Shown: positions 1-7,926 of the stretch, in pieces
Position numbering within the stretch: position 1 is the first letter of the stretch
Layout: every line of letters starts with the position of its first letter
Source of the DNA: an uncultured Lachnospiraceae bacterium
Lineage (GTDB): Bacteria; Bacillota; Clostridia; Lachnospirales; Lachnospiraceae
DNA: 64,000 nucleotides
Assembly: GCA_910587305.1 (NCBI GenBank)
Contig: CAJUKV010000008.1
Location: 32,124 to 96,123 of the forward strand
Reading direction: 5' to 3'
Notes under the pieces: model-generated
Database searches by the model: none
What the model was told of the DNA's origin: nothing
Seen by the model: the letters and a program-made list of their open reading frames with translations, nothing else
Program-made: the position numbers and the translations under genes

Positions 1-78
1 CCTTTGTGGGGGAGTCGCATTTTGGTATTTTCCCAGTTCGGCGCTTTTCCAAATTGTCCTAAAACCGCCGCTTCAACT

Positions 79-939
79 TTAAGATATCTCCAAAAGCGCC
101 GCCAGATTCCCTCTTTTCCCCTGGCTTGCACGATGAGAAAACAAATATTCGCTGTTACAGCAGGTACAAATATCCGTAACCGCCAAATGTTCTGCGGCAA
201 TACCCGCCTTAAGCAGAATCCGCTTATTGGCCTCCCACAAATCAAGCTGATACTTCCCTTCTCTTCTCCCTTCCAGAAGGAAAGCCCTCCACTCGTCCGG
301 AAACTTTTCTTTAAAATCCTCTGCCGTGTCTTCGCCAATCTCATAGCAGTCCCTGCAAATGGACGGCCCTATTGCCGCCACCACATCCTCAGCCCTGGTG
401 CCAAAGGCCCTTCCCATAGCGTCCAGCATCTTCTCCCCCATACGGTTTGCGGTTCCGCGCCAGCCGGAATGGGCAAGGCCAATCGCTTTGTGTTTGGTAT
501 CCACAAAGTATAAGGGTACGCAGTCAGCGTAAGAAGTGCACAACACGATTTTGGGAATGTTGGTAATAAGGCCGTCTATGTCGTCATAGTCGGCGGCAGA
601 TACCGTTCCTTTGCCGCAGTCCTTCTCCGTTACCAGCCGTATATTCGTAGTATGTGTCTGCTTTGCGCATACGAACCGTCCGGGCGTAGTTCCCATAATC
701 TCCGCCAGTCTCCTGAAATTTTCATCCACCGCCTCCTTACAGTCCCCTCTCGTGTAGCTTAAATTCATAGTTGCATATATCCCTTCGCTGACGCCGCCCA
801 TTCTGGTGGAAAATAAATGCCTTACCATGCCCGTTTGTTCAAGCAATGGAAATGTCAAATAGGGAATCTGTTTATATTTCCGCACCAGCATATGAGACGC
901 CGCCATGTTGTCGCTGCCAGTTTTCCGTATCAATTGCAT
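79..939 (-). CDS. pgeF: PgeF/YfiH laccase-domain purine nucleoside phosphorylase
   Basis: Multicopper-oxidase-fold (laccase-like, formerly YfiH/polyphenol oxidase) protein of about 286 residues. Relatives cleave adenosine or inosine phosphorolytically and may edit peptidoglycan precursors. The family metal-ligand segments are all visible: CAKQTHTTN, YADCVPLYF, GLAHSGWRGT, AAIGPSICRDCYEIG and a C-terminal CTCCN...FSHRAS. The ATG at 939 is chosen because GGGGG lies 7 nt upstream; an in-frame GTG at 960 lacks such a site. It is the last gene of the ylqG-ylqH-yraN stretch. A hairpin leader element (944-1077) sits directly before it, shared with the gene at 12592. Family assignment is secure; physiological substrate is not known here. 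Confidence 0.93.
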   Translation of the reverse strand: MQLIRKTGSDNMAASHMLVRKYKQIPYLTFPLLEQTGMVRHLFSTRMGGVSEGIYATMNLSYTRGDCKEAVDENFRRLAEIMGTTPGRFVCAKQTHTTNIRLVTEKDCGKGTVSAADYDDIDGLITNIPKIVLCTSYADCVPLYFVDTKHKAIGLAHSGWRGTANRMGEKMLDAMGRAFGTRAEDVVAAIGPSICRDCYEIGEDTAEDFKEKFPDEWRAFLLEGRREGKYQLDLWEANKRILLKAGIAAEHLAVTDICTCCNSEYLFSHRASQGKRGNLAALLEIS

Positions 940-943
940 TTTT

Positions 944-1077
944 ATACCCCCGCATACCACAAGCTATGCTTGCGGTACTGCCACCAATAAGTAGTTTGGA
1001 AGTTTACTTCCAAACTTTAAACCTCCCGCGCTCCTTCTTTCTCTTATCTGCCAAAATCTATTCTTACCAGGAACTTC
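944..1077 (-). promoter_or_regulatory. Structured leader element, copy A
   Basis: On the minus strand it begins with GAAGTTCCTGGT (1077-1066, overlapping the end of yraN). It has a perfect 10-bp hairpin (arms 993-1002 and 1007-1016, tetraloop) and a second 10-bp hairpin (955-964 and 968-977), and ends at the pgeF Shine-Dalgarno. A second copy precedes the gene at 12592 (13456-13610). The second hairpin shows compensatory change between copies: pair 3 is C-G here and T-A there, and other pairs switch between G-C and G-T. This supports a conserved RNA fold such as a regulatory leader, though a dispersed hairpin repeat is possible. Confidence 0.6.
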
Positions 1078-1435
1078 TTCCTCTTGCACAATAAGGAAAA
1101 GCATTTTTATACCACTTAACCGAGTCCTCGCAGATTGCCACCACATCATAACGGATTTGTCGTGCGCTCTCTGACGGATGCCGGATTCTGTAATAATCCG
1201 AAACAAGACATATCTTTCTTTGCTTTGCAGGATCTACCGCTTCTTCCGGCGCGCCCGACATGGAATCTTTCCTGTACTTTACCTCCACAAAAACAAGGCA
1301 GTTATCATGGACGCCAACCAGATCCACTTCCCCCTGCCTGCATCTGAAATTTTTTTCCAAAAGCTGAAAGCCGTTTCTTACAAGGAATGCCGCGGCTTTT
1401 TCCTCGTATCTTTTTCCGGTATCCTTTTTATTCAA
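1064..1435 (-). CDS. yraN: YraN/UPF0102 nuclease-fold protein
   Basis: Small UPF0102 protein (123 residues) with a restriction-endonuclease-like fold; cellular role unsettled. The family core is clear: an N-terminal helix (GKRYEEKAAAFL), then GEVDLVG, FVEVKYRK, EAVDPAKQRKI and RYDVVAI, the last before a WYKNAF-type ending. The reading frame is open back to 1522, but I chose the TTG at 1435: GAGG lies 8 nt upstream and the resulting protein has the usual family length, while the longer start would overlap ylqH by 77 bp. It follows ylqH after about 10 bp, so the two are probably co-transcribed. Annotators using only ATG would miss this start. Confidence 0.88.
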   Translation of the reverse strand: MNKKDTGKRYEEKAAAFLVRNGFQLLEKNFRCRQGEVDLVGVHDNCLVFVEVKYRKDSMSGAPEEAVDPAKQRKICLVSDYYRIRHPSESARQIRYDVVAICEDSVKWYKNAFPYCARGRSSW

Positions 1436-1445
1436 GCGCGCATCC

Positions 1446-1742
1446 TCACTTTGCCTTGGCCATCTTAGCTTTAATCTTATCCATAGCATCCACAAACACA
1501 AGTATTTCCGCCACCACCTCATAAAGCTCCGGCGGTATCATATCGCCGATCTCCAAACGCGATAAGGTGTCCGCCAGCTTATCGTCCCTGTGTACCGGAA
1601 CATCTGATTCTTTTGCCTTTTCGATAATCTTTTCCGCAAGAATCCCTTTTCCGCTTGCAATAACCTTAGGCGCATCCTCATTGGGATCATAGGAAAGGGC
1701 AATCGCCTGTTTCACTTTATTTTTTTCTTCCGCCAACTTCAT
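1446..1742 (-). CDS. ylqH: Orphan FlhB C-terminal domain protein (YlqH-like)
   Basis: A 98-residue protein equivalent to the cytoplasmic C-terminal domain of the flagellar export protein FlhB. The segments AIALSYDPNEDAPKV, AEKIIEKAKESDVPVH and IGDMIPPELYEVVAEIL match it. The FlhB autocleavage motif NPTH is absent and no membrane part is present, so it cannot be an FlhB export gate. B. subtilis has the same orphan gene (ylqH) after ylqG, as here. The gene starts 18 bp after the ylqG stop and is followed by yraN. Function is unknown; a switch domain for ylqG is a guess based on the FliK/FlhB pairing in flagella. Confidence 0.85.
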   Translation of the reverse strand: MKLAEEKNKVKQAIALSYDPNEDAPKVIASGKGILAEKIIEKAKESDVPVHRDDKLADTLSRLEIGDMIPPELYEVVAEILVFVDAMDKIKAKMAKAK

Positions 1743-1760
1743 CCCCCTATTCTCTTCGTG

Positions 1761-3383
1761 TTAAGCCCTGGCGTCGAAGGAATAGCCTGCCAACACCGAG
1801 ACATTTTTCCCCTGTTTTAAAATTTCATCCATCACATTCGTATTTTCATCCCGATTGATAAATTCCGCGCTCATGGTATAGCCCCTGCGCGCAAGCCTTT
1901 CATTTAATACATCAATATTCTGGGCAATCAAATCAAGGGAACTGTCGTCCTGCAGGTAAAATTTGGTGGACACCTTCTGGTTCCGCAAAGAAACATGCAC
2001 ATCCACACTGCCTAAATGTTCCATATCCAGATGAAGCAGCGCGCTTACGCTTCCATCCTTTTTTGCCAGGCTTTTTTTGTTGGTGTAGACAAAGAGCTCC
2101 CCGTTAGCGTTCTTCCCCTGCATTTTTAAAGGTATCTGCACATAATTGAAAACATGATTGATCTGATTCATAAAGTCAATATTATTTGAAACATTTGAAA
2201 CTGTCTTTGCCAGCACCGTATCTCCCCTTGCGTTTTGGGACAAAGCCTGGCTTAAGCGGTTCATCTGACTGTTTAAACGCTCATAGAGCTTATCCACGCT
2301 GTGTTCCTTCGCCACTTCCTCCGGGGACAAAAGCCATTGCCTGTTCATCTCATTTTTTAAAAGATGCTTAAAGGGCTTGCTCTCTAATAACCGAAAAGCG
2401 GCTTCCTGATCCGGAAAAGCATCCTCCCGCAGAAGCTTTTGTATTTCATTTAAGAGCGCCTGCCCGCTCATACGGTTTTGGCTGACGGCGGCTGCAATTT
2501 GTTTTGGAACCCCGGCCTGCTTTAAGCTTTCGGCCAGTTCCTCCCTCTCCTTCTCCGAGAATAAAATTTCTTCCCCCGGAAAGTACGAAATCGCTCCCTC
2601 TTTTCCTTCTATGAAAGAAGCGTTTCCCTTTCCATCAATGCCCGCCTGATTTGCCGCTTCCCCTTGCGCCTGCTCCATACCTTTGGCATTTTCCAGCAAA
2701 GCGCCCAAAACATCCTTATAAAAAGCAAGACCCTCTGCGCTCCCGTCGTTTCCTGTGATTTCCTGAAAGCTTTGCATAAAGGCGTCCGTAATATCGGAAA
2801 GGCTTTCACCTAACTGATGCTGGTAGTTCTTATATGCTTCAAACTGTTCAATGTTCTCAGGTGTTATAGGCAGGGAAAGTCTCTGCATCTGAACCAGAGT
2901 CAGCACATCCGTCTGTGGATAAGCGCTGACCAGACGATTCATTTGATAAAGAGACTGTCTGTCTATAGGAAGCCCCTCCTGCATCATAGCCTTTACCATG
3001 CCGGCAGTTACGCTATTTTCCGGAATGCCGGCGGCCATCAGAGCCTTTGAGACATTGGGATCCTGACTTAAATTTTCAAAAAGCGGGCTTAAAAGAATTT
3101 TGGATGCATTGTTATTTTTTATCTGAAAACTGAGAAATTGTCCCGGCAGGGCCGCCATACTTCCTTCCAGTTTCGCCTGCAGCAATTGGTTTTTCCCAAG
3201 CGCAATTAAAATATCGCTCCCCTCCCTTGATAAGACCTCTCCGCTGATTACCTGTCCCGGCAGCTTGCCAAGTATCGCCTTCATCCCATTTTTAAGCCCC
3301 TGCTCCATGGAAGAAGATCCTTCCGTCCCTGTATTTTCAACATAATTTTGGTTCAATTGATTGATATAGGCTGAAAGCTTCAT
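1761..3383 (-). CDS. ylqG: YlqG-like protein, hook-length-control-like
   Basis: A 540-residue protein at the locus where B. subtilis has ylqG, of similar size. No signal peptide or membrane segment is evident. The middle is rich in Glu, Gln and Ala helices. The last 150 residues (QIPLKMQGKNANGELFVYTN, then LLHLDMEHLGSVDVHVSLRN) resemble the C-terminal domain of FliK hook-length control proteins. GGAG lies 5 nt before the ATG. It is followed by the FlhB-like ylqH, which strengthens the FliK/FlhB analogy. No other flagellar genes lie in the window. The function is not established. Confidence 0.75.
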   Translation of the reverse strand: MKLSAYINQLNQNYVENTGTEGSSSMEQGLKNGMKAILGKLPGQVISGEVLSREGSDILIALGKNQLLQAKLEGSMAALPGQFLSFQIKNNNASKILLSPLFENLSQDPNVSKALMAAGIPENSVTAGMVKAMMQEGLPIDRQSLYQMNRLVSAYPQTDVLTLVQMQRLSLPITPENIEQFEAYKNYQHQLGESLSDITDAFMQSFQEITGNDGSAEGLAFYKDVLGALLENAKGMEQAQGEAANQAGIDGKGNASFIEGKEGAISYFPGEEILFSEKEREELAESLKQAGVPKQIAAAVSQNRMSGQALLNEIQKLLREDAFPDQEAAFRLLESKPFKHLLKNEMNRQWLLSPEEVAKEHSVDKLYERLNSQMNRLSQALSQNARGDTVLAKTVSNVSNNIDFMNQINHVFNYVQIPLKMQGKNANGELFVYTNKKSLAKKDGSVSALLHLDMEHLGSVDVHVSLRNQKVSTKFYLQDDSSLDLIAQNIDVLNERLARRGYTMSAEFINRDENTNVMDEILKQGKNVSVLAGYSFDARA

Positions 3384-3403
3384 GGACGCTCCTTTCTGTT
3401 ATG

Positions 3404-4162
3404 CTACAAAAAATTCCGAATAAAACTTTTACGATGTATGGGAGTGGGCCCTATTTTCTTGATAGCGGCTATATGTTCTTTGACCCCATACCCTTTATTT
3501 GCGGCAAAGCCGTATCCCGGATAAACGCTGTCATACTCTGTCATCAGCCTATCCCTGGTAACCTTGGCAATGATGCTGGCCGCTGCGATAGATATACTTT
3601 TGGCATCCCCTTTCACAATCGGAACCTGTTTTATAGATACCTCCGGTATGGTTACGGCATCGTTCAAAAGTAAATCGGGTTCAATCTTTAACTCTCTGAC
3701 GGCTTTTCGCATAGCTTCATAGGTTGCCTGCAAAATATTGATTTCATCAATCCTCTCCGGCGAAACAAAACCCAACCCCGTTGCAACCGCCTTTTCCATG
3801 ATCACCTCATACAATTCTTCTCTTTTTTTTTCGGTCAGTTGCTTGGAATCATTTAGATATAAAATTTCACAATTCTTTGGCAAAATCACCGCGCCCGCAA
3901 CTACCGGCCCGGCCAAAGGCCCCCGTCCCACCTCGTCTATCCCGCAAATAAACGAAAAAGAATCATACATTTTTTCATATTCTTTCATCTTCTCCGTCCG
4001 GGCCAGTTCCTTTTCATAATCGTTTATCTTCTTTTCGGCCTTTTTTACCAGCGCCGTTACTCCTGTTCGTCCATCTGATCCATATGTATCTATGAAAGCA
4101 GGCAGCTCACTTAATCTGGCTGCCTGTAAAATATCCCTAATTTCACTTATCTTTTTTTCCAC
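3404..4162 (-). CDS. rnhB: Ribonuclease HII
   Basis: Ribonuclease HII (252 residues) nicks RNA/DNA hybrids 5' of ribonucleotides and removes single ribonucleotides from DNA. The catalytic region begins ICGIDEVGRGPLAGPVVAGA, giving the first Asp-Glu pair, followed by YLNDSK and later LLNDAV and the family DEVGRG context. The first 70 residues form the helical N-terminal domain usual in Firmicutes RnhB, so the protein is full length. The start is GTG at 4162. An AGGAG lies about 12 nt before it, so the start is somewhat weak. The gene sits between lepB and ylqG, exactly as in the B. subtilis rbgA-rnhB-ylqG order. Confidence 0.95.
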   Translation of the reverse strand: MEKKISEIRDILQAARLSELPAFIDTYGSDGRTGVTALVKKAEKKINDYEKELARTEKMKEYEKMYDSFSFICGIDEVGRGPLAGPVVAGAVILPKNCEILYLNDSKQLTEKKREELYEVIMEKAVATGLGFVSPERIDEINILQATYEAMRKAVRELKIEPDLLLNDAVTIPEVSIKQVPIVKGDAKSISIAAASIIAKVTRDRLMTEYDSVYPGYGFAANKGYGVKEHIAAIKKIGPTPIHRKSFIRNFL

Positions 4163-4264
4163 CTAAACAATCAGGCTCCTTTCCCTGTCCGCCTGTTCCC
4201 GGCACAAAAAACGAAATCCTTTCGTCTGATAAAATTCCGGGCGCAGGCCGCCGCGATAAGGCGG

Positions 4265-4804
4265 CTATTGATGTTTGATAACCCCAAATTTCCCTAAAGG
4301 CCAAATCCGAATCCATGCTTTTCCAATGATTTCATCCCTGTGGATGTTCCCCACCACAGGATCTCGGCTGTCAGAGCTATTATTTCTGTTATCGCCCATC
4401 ACAAAGTATTCATCCTCTCCCAGCGTAATAGCCTCATATGCGCGCCCGGGATCCGTAATTACTTCCTTTCCATAGGATTCTTTCAGAAGACTGCCGTCAA
4501 TGTATATAAAACCGTCCTCGTCAATATACACCGTTTCTCCCGGAAGCCCGATAACTCTTTTAATATAGTAAGTTTTTTCTTCATACCGAAAAGGAAAGAC
4601 AATAATATCAAACCGCTGGGGATCCCCAAACCGATAGGAAATCTTATCTACAATTAAATTATCCCCATGATGCAAAGTTGGCTCCATTGAACCTCCGCTT
4701 ACCTTTGTGCGCTGCCCCACATAAGTTACCACAAGAAAAGTAGCCACCAGGACAAACAACAAATACAGACTTGTGCTTAATAATTCTTTCAGTTTCTTAT
4801 TCAC
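4265..4804 (-). CDS. lepB: Signal peptidase I (first copy)
   Basis: Type I signal peptidase (179 residues) that cleaves signal peptides at the outer membrane face. One N-terminal membrane segment (SLYLLFVLVATFLVVTYV) is followed by the catalytic serine box GGSMEPTLHHGD, the lysine box YYIKRVIGLPGE and the conserved VMGDNRNNSSDSR. The start is GTG at 4804, with GGAGG 7 nt upstream; this GTG overlaps the rbgA stop as GTGA, indicating translational coupling. A GTG two codons earlier is less well spaced. A second signal peptidase gene lies just upstream of rbgA, so the two lepB copies flank rbgA. Confidence 0.94.
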   Translation of the reverse strand: MNKKLKELLSTSLYLLFVLVATFLVVTYVGQRTKVSGGSMEPTLHHGDNLIVDKISYRFGDPQRFDIIVFPFRYEEKTYYIKRVIGLPGETVYIDEDGFIYIDGSLLKESYGKEVITDPGRAYEAITLGEDEYFVMGDNRNNSSDSRDPVVGNIHRDEIIGKAWIRIWPLGKFGVIKHQ

Positions 4805-5652
4805 TGCCACTCCTCCGGACGCTCCAGCGTAATATTTCCAAGCTTGCCGCTTCTAAAATCCTCCAAAACGATTGCCGATGCTCTCGCCAGGTCAGGCACT
4901 TCGCCTTTTCCAAAACAGCGCCTGCTGATGCAAATCTCCTCCAGCGTCTTATAGGCGTCCTCATTTGTAATTATTTGGTAACGCTCCTTTAACAAAACAG
5001 GATATTCTTTTAGCAAATAGCCAAGTAACGCTCCTGCAAGCTCTTCCATGTGAAGAAGCTCGTCTTTGATGGAACCAATCATAGCCAGCTTTTCCCCCAC
5101 CGCCTGGTTATCAAACCTTGGCCATAAAATTCCCGGTGTGTCCAAAAGCTCAACCTCCTTATTCAGGCGTATCCACTGCTTTCCTTTGGTAACGCCCGGC
5201 TTGTTTCCGGTTTTTGTACATGCCTTTCCTGCAAAAGAATTAATAAAGGTAGATTTTCCGACGTTTGGAATGCCTGCAACCGTAGCCCGTACCGGTCTGC
5301 CAATGATGCCGCGCTTTCTGTCCCGGGCAATCTTTTCCTTGCATGCCTCTTTGATAAGGGGATAAATACTCTTTATTCCCGCACCGGTCTTTGCATTAAC
5401 CTCCTGCACCCAAAATCCCTTTTCTTTAAAATACTCTGTCCACTGTGCATTACGGCTTTTATCCGCCAAATCCGCCTTATTTAATAAAATTATCCTTGCT
5501 TTGTTCCTGCCAAGCTCATCTATGTCCGGATTTCTGCTGCTCATAGGCGCCCTTGCGTCTAGCAGCTCTATTATCAGATCTATCAGCTTTAGATCCTCCT
5601 GCATCATACGCCTGGCTTTCATCATATGCCCCGGATACCATTGATAATTCAT
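4801..5652 (-). CDS. rbgA: Ribosome biogenesis GTPase A
   Basis: Circularly permuted GTPase RbgA (YlqF, 283 residues) needed for late assembly of the 50S subunit. The permuted order is visible: NKADL (G4) precedes GIPNVGKSTFIN (G1) and DTPGIL (G3). The N-terminal QWYPGHMMKARR is typical, and a C-terminal helical domain (YQIITNEDAYKTLEEI) follows. The ATG at 5652 has GGGGG 6 nt upstream; an adjacent GTG three bases earlier is too close. The 3' end shares four bases with the next lepB start. Location after rplS and before rnhB matches Bacillus, apart from the two inserted signal peptidase genes. Confidence 0.96.
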   Translation of the reverse strand: MNYQWYPGHMMKARRMMQEDLKLIDLIIELLDARAPMSSRNPDIDELGRNKARIILLNKADLADKSRNAQWTEYFKEKGFWVQEVNAKTGAGIKSIYPLIKEACKEKIARDRKRGIIGRPVRATVAGIPNVGKSTFINSFAGKACTKTGNKPGVTKGKQWIRLNKEVELLDTPGILWPRFDNQAVGEKLAMIGSIKDELLHMEELAGALLGYLLKEYPVLLKERYQIITNEDAYKTLEEICISRRCFGKGEVPDLARASAIVLEDFRSGKLGNITLERPEEWQ

Positions 5653-5703
5653 CACAATCCCCCATTCTTGCCGGCAGTTCTTAAATTTGGGCGCTCTTTT
5701 TGG

Positions 5704-6288
5704 TTATTGTACCAGTCCCATAGCTTCTTCATCACAATTCATTTTAAACCATGCCTTCCCGGCAATTGTCTCTTTTTTTACAGGCCCTATATTTCCCGAA
5801 CGGCTGTCCTCACTTAAATTGCGGTTATCTCCAAGCACAAAATATTCATCGCTCTCTAACAAAATCTCTGTCTCCGCAATTCCCGCCTCCGCAATTTTGT
5901 CAAAGGATTCGTCTTCCGTAAAGAGCTCCCCATTAATATATACATAGCCGTTTACAATTTGTATCCGTTCCCCGGGCAACCCTATCACACGCTTTAAATA
6001 ATAATGGGAGTTGGGATTCCCATTTGGCAAAAAAGCAATGATGTCTCCCCTTTTCGGTGAAAGCATTCTATAAACAAACCTGTTGATAAGCACTTCCTGC
6101 CCATTGTAAAGCGCAGGCTCCATGGATACGCCGATGGTGCTGATTTTCATTCCAACTGAAAAAACAATGACAAAGGCCAGCAATACGGCTGCGAAGCAGT
6201 AGAAAAGCGTGACAAATATCTCCCGAACCATCTCTCTGCTGATTCGTTTTTTCTTTTCGTAAAAAGTTAACCCCTTATGCCTTGCCAT
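5704..6288 (-). CDS. lepB: Signal peptidase I (second copy)
   Basis: Second type I signal peptidase (194 residues), clearly different in sequence from the copy at 4265. After a basic N-terminus comes one membrane segment (IFVTLFYCFAAVLLAFVIVF). The catalytic serine box is GVSMEPALYNGQE, the lysine box YYLKRVIGLPGE, and the C-terminal box VLGDNRNLSEDSR. The gene lies between rplS and rbgA. A probable intrinsic terminator of rplS (6359-6386) lies just upstream, so it may start its own transcript or depend on read-through. Paired paralogous signal peptidases are common in Firmicutes; differing substrates are likely but not shown here. Confidence 0.94.
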   Translation of the reverse strand: MARHKGLTFYEKKKRISREMVREIFVTLFYCFAAVLLAFVIVFSVGMKISTIGVSMEPALYNGQEVLINRFVYRMLSPKRGDIIAFLPNGNPNSHYYLKRVIGLPGERIQIVNGYVYINGELFTEDESFDKIAEAGIAETEILLESDEYFVLGDNRNLSEDSRSGNIGPVKKETIAGKAWFKMNCDEEAMGLVQ

Positions 6289-6358
6289 ACAATTCTTTCC
6301 TCATCTGTCTGTACAAACACAACCACATTCTATACTATCACATTTACAGGTATAAGAA

Positions 6359-6386
6359 AAGGACAATTGTATTATCAATTGCCCTT
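6359..6386 (-). terminator. Intrinsic terminator after rplS
   Basis: An 11-bp stem (arms 6359-6369 and 6376-6386, loop of six; one G-U pair in the minus-strand RNA) is followed on the minus strand by TTCTTAT. It lies between the rplS stop and the second lepB start. Confidence 0.65.
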
Positions 6387-6451
6387 CTCATCCCTTAATC
6401 GTAGCAATTCGGTCAATCCGAATCGCTTCCTTCCCCAAACTTATACGAAAA

Positions 6452-6796
6452 CTATTTTATCATTTCTTTTACTTTCGCACGCTTGCCTACACGCTCTCTT
6501 AAGTAGAACAGTTTCGCACGTCTTACCTTACCTCTGCGGACTACCTCAACCTTTTCTACATTAGGAGAATATAAAGGCCAGGTCTTTTCAACGCCAACAC
6601 CGCTGGAAAACTTTCTTACGGTAAAGGTCTTCCTTGCGCCGGTTCCCTGCTTCTTCATAACCACGCCTTCGAAAACCTGAACTCTCTCACGGTTTCCTTC
6701 CTTGATCCGTCCATATACCTTAACGGTATCGCCTACGTTAAAATCTGCAACTTCTTTCAGCTGCTCAGCTTCAATACTTTTAATAATATCGTTCAT
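6452..6796 (-). CDS. rplS: 50S ribosomal protein L19
   Basis: Ribosomal protein L19 (114 residues) at the 30S/50S interface. The sequence shows the family core [38 protein letters not shown] and the basic [21 protein letters not shown] lies 6 nt before the ATG. A good promoter (6881-6909) about 85 nt upstream, behind the terminator of the trmD operon, suggests that rplS is transcribed on its own with a leader of about 80 nt. Such leaders often carry autoregulation in r-protein genes, but I see no recognised motif in this one. Confidence 0.98.
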   Translation of the reverse strand: MNDIIKSIEAEQLKEVADFNVGDTVKVYGRIKEGNRERVQVFEGVVMKKQGTGARKTFTVRKFSSGVGVEKTWPLYSPNVEKVEVVRRGKVRRAKLFYLRERVGKRAKVKEMIK

Positions 6797-6880
6797 TTCA
6801 AACCTCCATATATTTGATGACGCATCAGATGTTCTTAATACATACGTAACAGAGGACCATCACAATTTCGCAACATCACT

Positions 6881-6909
6881 AACTTAACACATTATCCGCT
6901 AAATTGCAA
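6881..6909 (-). promoter_or_regulatory. Sigma-A promoter for rplS
   Basis: On the minus strand TTGCAA (6909-6904), a 17-nt spacer and TAAGTT (6886-6881). It lies right after the trmD-side terminator and upstream of rplS. Confidence 0.55.
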
Positions 6910-6920
6910 GCATATTTTAA

Positions 6921-6962
6921 AATCCGGCCATTGGAAGTTCGTCTTCGACGAAGGGCCGGATT
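6921..6962 (-). terminator. Terminator downstream of trmD
   Basis: A 9-bp perfect outer stem (6921-6929 with 6954-6962) encloses an inner 6-bp hairpin (GTTCGTC/GACGAA type), followed on the minus strand by TTTAAAAT. It ends the rimM-trmD transcript. A further perfect 10-bp stem, GGACTTTGCA with its complement, lies at 6992-7016 between it and trmD. Confidence 0.65.
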
Positions 6963-6991
6963 CACTCTCGGCAGAATATATGCGTTCTTAC

Positions 6992-7016
6992 GGACTTTGC
7001 AGTAAATGCAAAGTCC
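6992..7016 (-). other. Perfect 10-bp hairpin after trmD
   Basis: Arms 6992-7001 and 7007-7016 with a 5-nt loop. There is no U-tract on either side, so it is more likely a 3' stabilising or processing hairpin than a terminator. It lies 27 nt past the trmD stop. Confidence 0.45.
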
Positions 7017-7043
7017 TGGGTCGAATAGTTACGGTTCATTATT

Positions 7044-7826
7044 TTACTTCTCCCGACATGCCGCTTTTTTGCGTTTTCTGGCCTCTCTCTTTGCTTTTCT
7101 GATGAAATATTCCTGATTTTCCCGCTCCCACTTTTCGTAAAGATCCGGTCTTAACTCTTTCGTCTTTTTTAAGGATTGTTCCAAACGCCATTCGTCCACT
7201 TTTCGATGGTCACCGGATAAAAGCACCTCCGGCACCTTTTTTCCCATCCAGCTCTCCGGCCTTGAATACTGCGGATATTCAAGCAGGTAATTGCTGAAGC
7301 TTTCCGTTTCAGCCGAATCTGAATTGCTTAAAACCCCCGGAACCATCCTTGCGATAGCGTCAATCATCACCATAGCCGGCAGTTCCCCGCCTGTCAGCAC
7401 ATAATCCCCTATGGATACATAATCCGTGACAATCTCCTCAAGGACTCTCTCGTCCACTCCCTCATAATGGCCGCAGAGAAAAATCAAATCTTCCTCCGCC
7501 GCAAACTCCTTTGCCATGGACTGCCGGAATGTCCTGCCCTGAGGCGTTACATAGATTACCCTTGTATCACGGCCCCTTCGGCCCTTTTCCTCTATTTTGG
7601 CCGCCACAGCATTCCATGCGTCGTAAACGGGCTGTGCCTGCATGAGCATACCGGCGCCGCCGCCATAAGTGTAATCGTCCACTTTTTTGTGTTTATTTGC
7701 CGTATAATCCCTGATGTTGACAGCTTCCAAAGAAATAATTTCTTTTGCCATGGCCCGTCCGATAATGCTGGTGGCAAGCCCTTGCGTGATCATTTCCGGA
7801 AACAGGGTAAGAACATAAAAATGCAT
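7044..7826 (-). CDS. trmD: tRNA (guanine37-N1)-methyltransferase
   Basis: TrmD (260 residues) methylates N1 of G37 in tRNAs reading CUN, CCN and CGG, which prevents frameshifting. It is a SPOUT enzyme with a deep trefoil knot. Visible motifs: LTLFPEMI, the KVDDYTYGGGAGM lysine/glycine region, CGHYEGVDERVLE, and DYVLTGGELPAMVMIDA, which forms the knot and AdoMet site. The ATG at 7826 follows GGAGAG and gives the normal N-terminus MHFYVLTLF; the frame is open further upstream but that part does not resemble the family. It follows rimM after about 100 bp in the usual order. Confidence 0.97.
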   Translation of the reverse strand: MHFYVLTLFPEMITQGLATSIIGRAMAKEIISLEAVNIRDYTANKHKKVDDYTYGGGAGMLMQAQPVYDAWNAVAAKIEEKGRRGRDTRVIYVTPQGRTFRQSMAKEFAAEEDLIFLCGHYEGVDERVLEEIVTDYVSIGDYVLTGGELPAMVMIDAIARMVPGVLSNSDSAETESFSNYLLEYPQYSRPESWMGKKVPEVLLSGDHRKVDEWRLEQSLKKTKELRPDLYEKWERENQEYFIRKAKREARKRKKAACREK

Positions 7827-7926
7827 TGCCTCTCTCCTTCTACTTAGCGAACCTCCTGCCCCGGATAAATCGGAGCCAAAATTTTGCCATTCTACGCAAA
7901 ATTTCGTTGTTATGCGCCCGAAAGGA

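Noticed and set aside
4..513. Plus-strand open frame of 169 residues
   Set aside because: It lies opposite pgeF, whose conserved motifs establish the minus strand as coding.
964..1206. Open frame of 80 residues overlapping yraN
   Set aside because: It is the shadow of yraN and of the hairpin leader in another frame; no family features.
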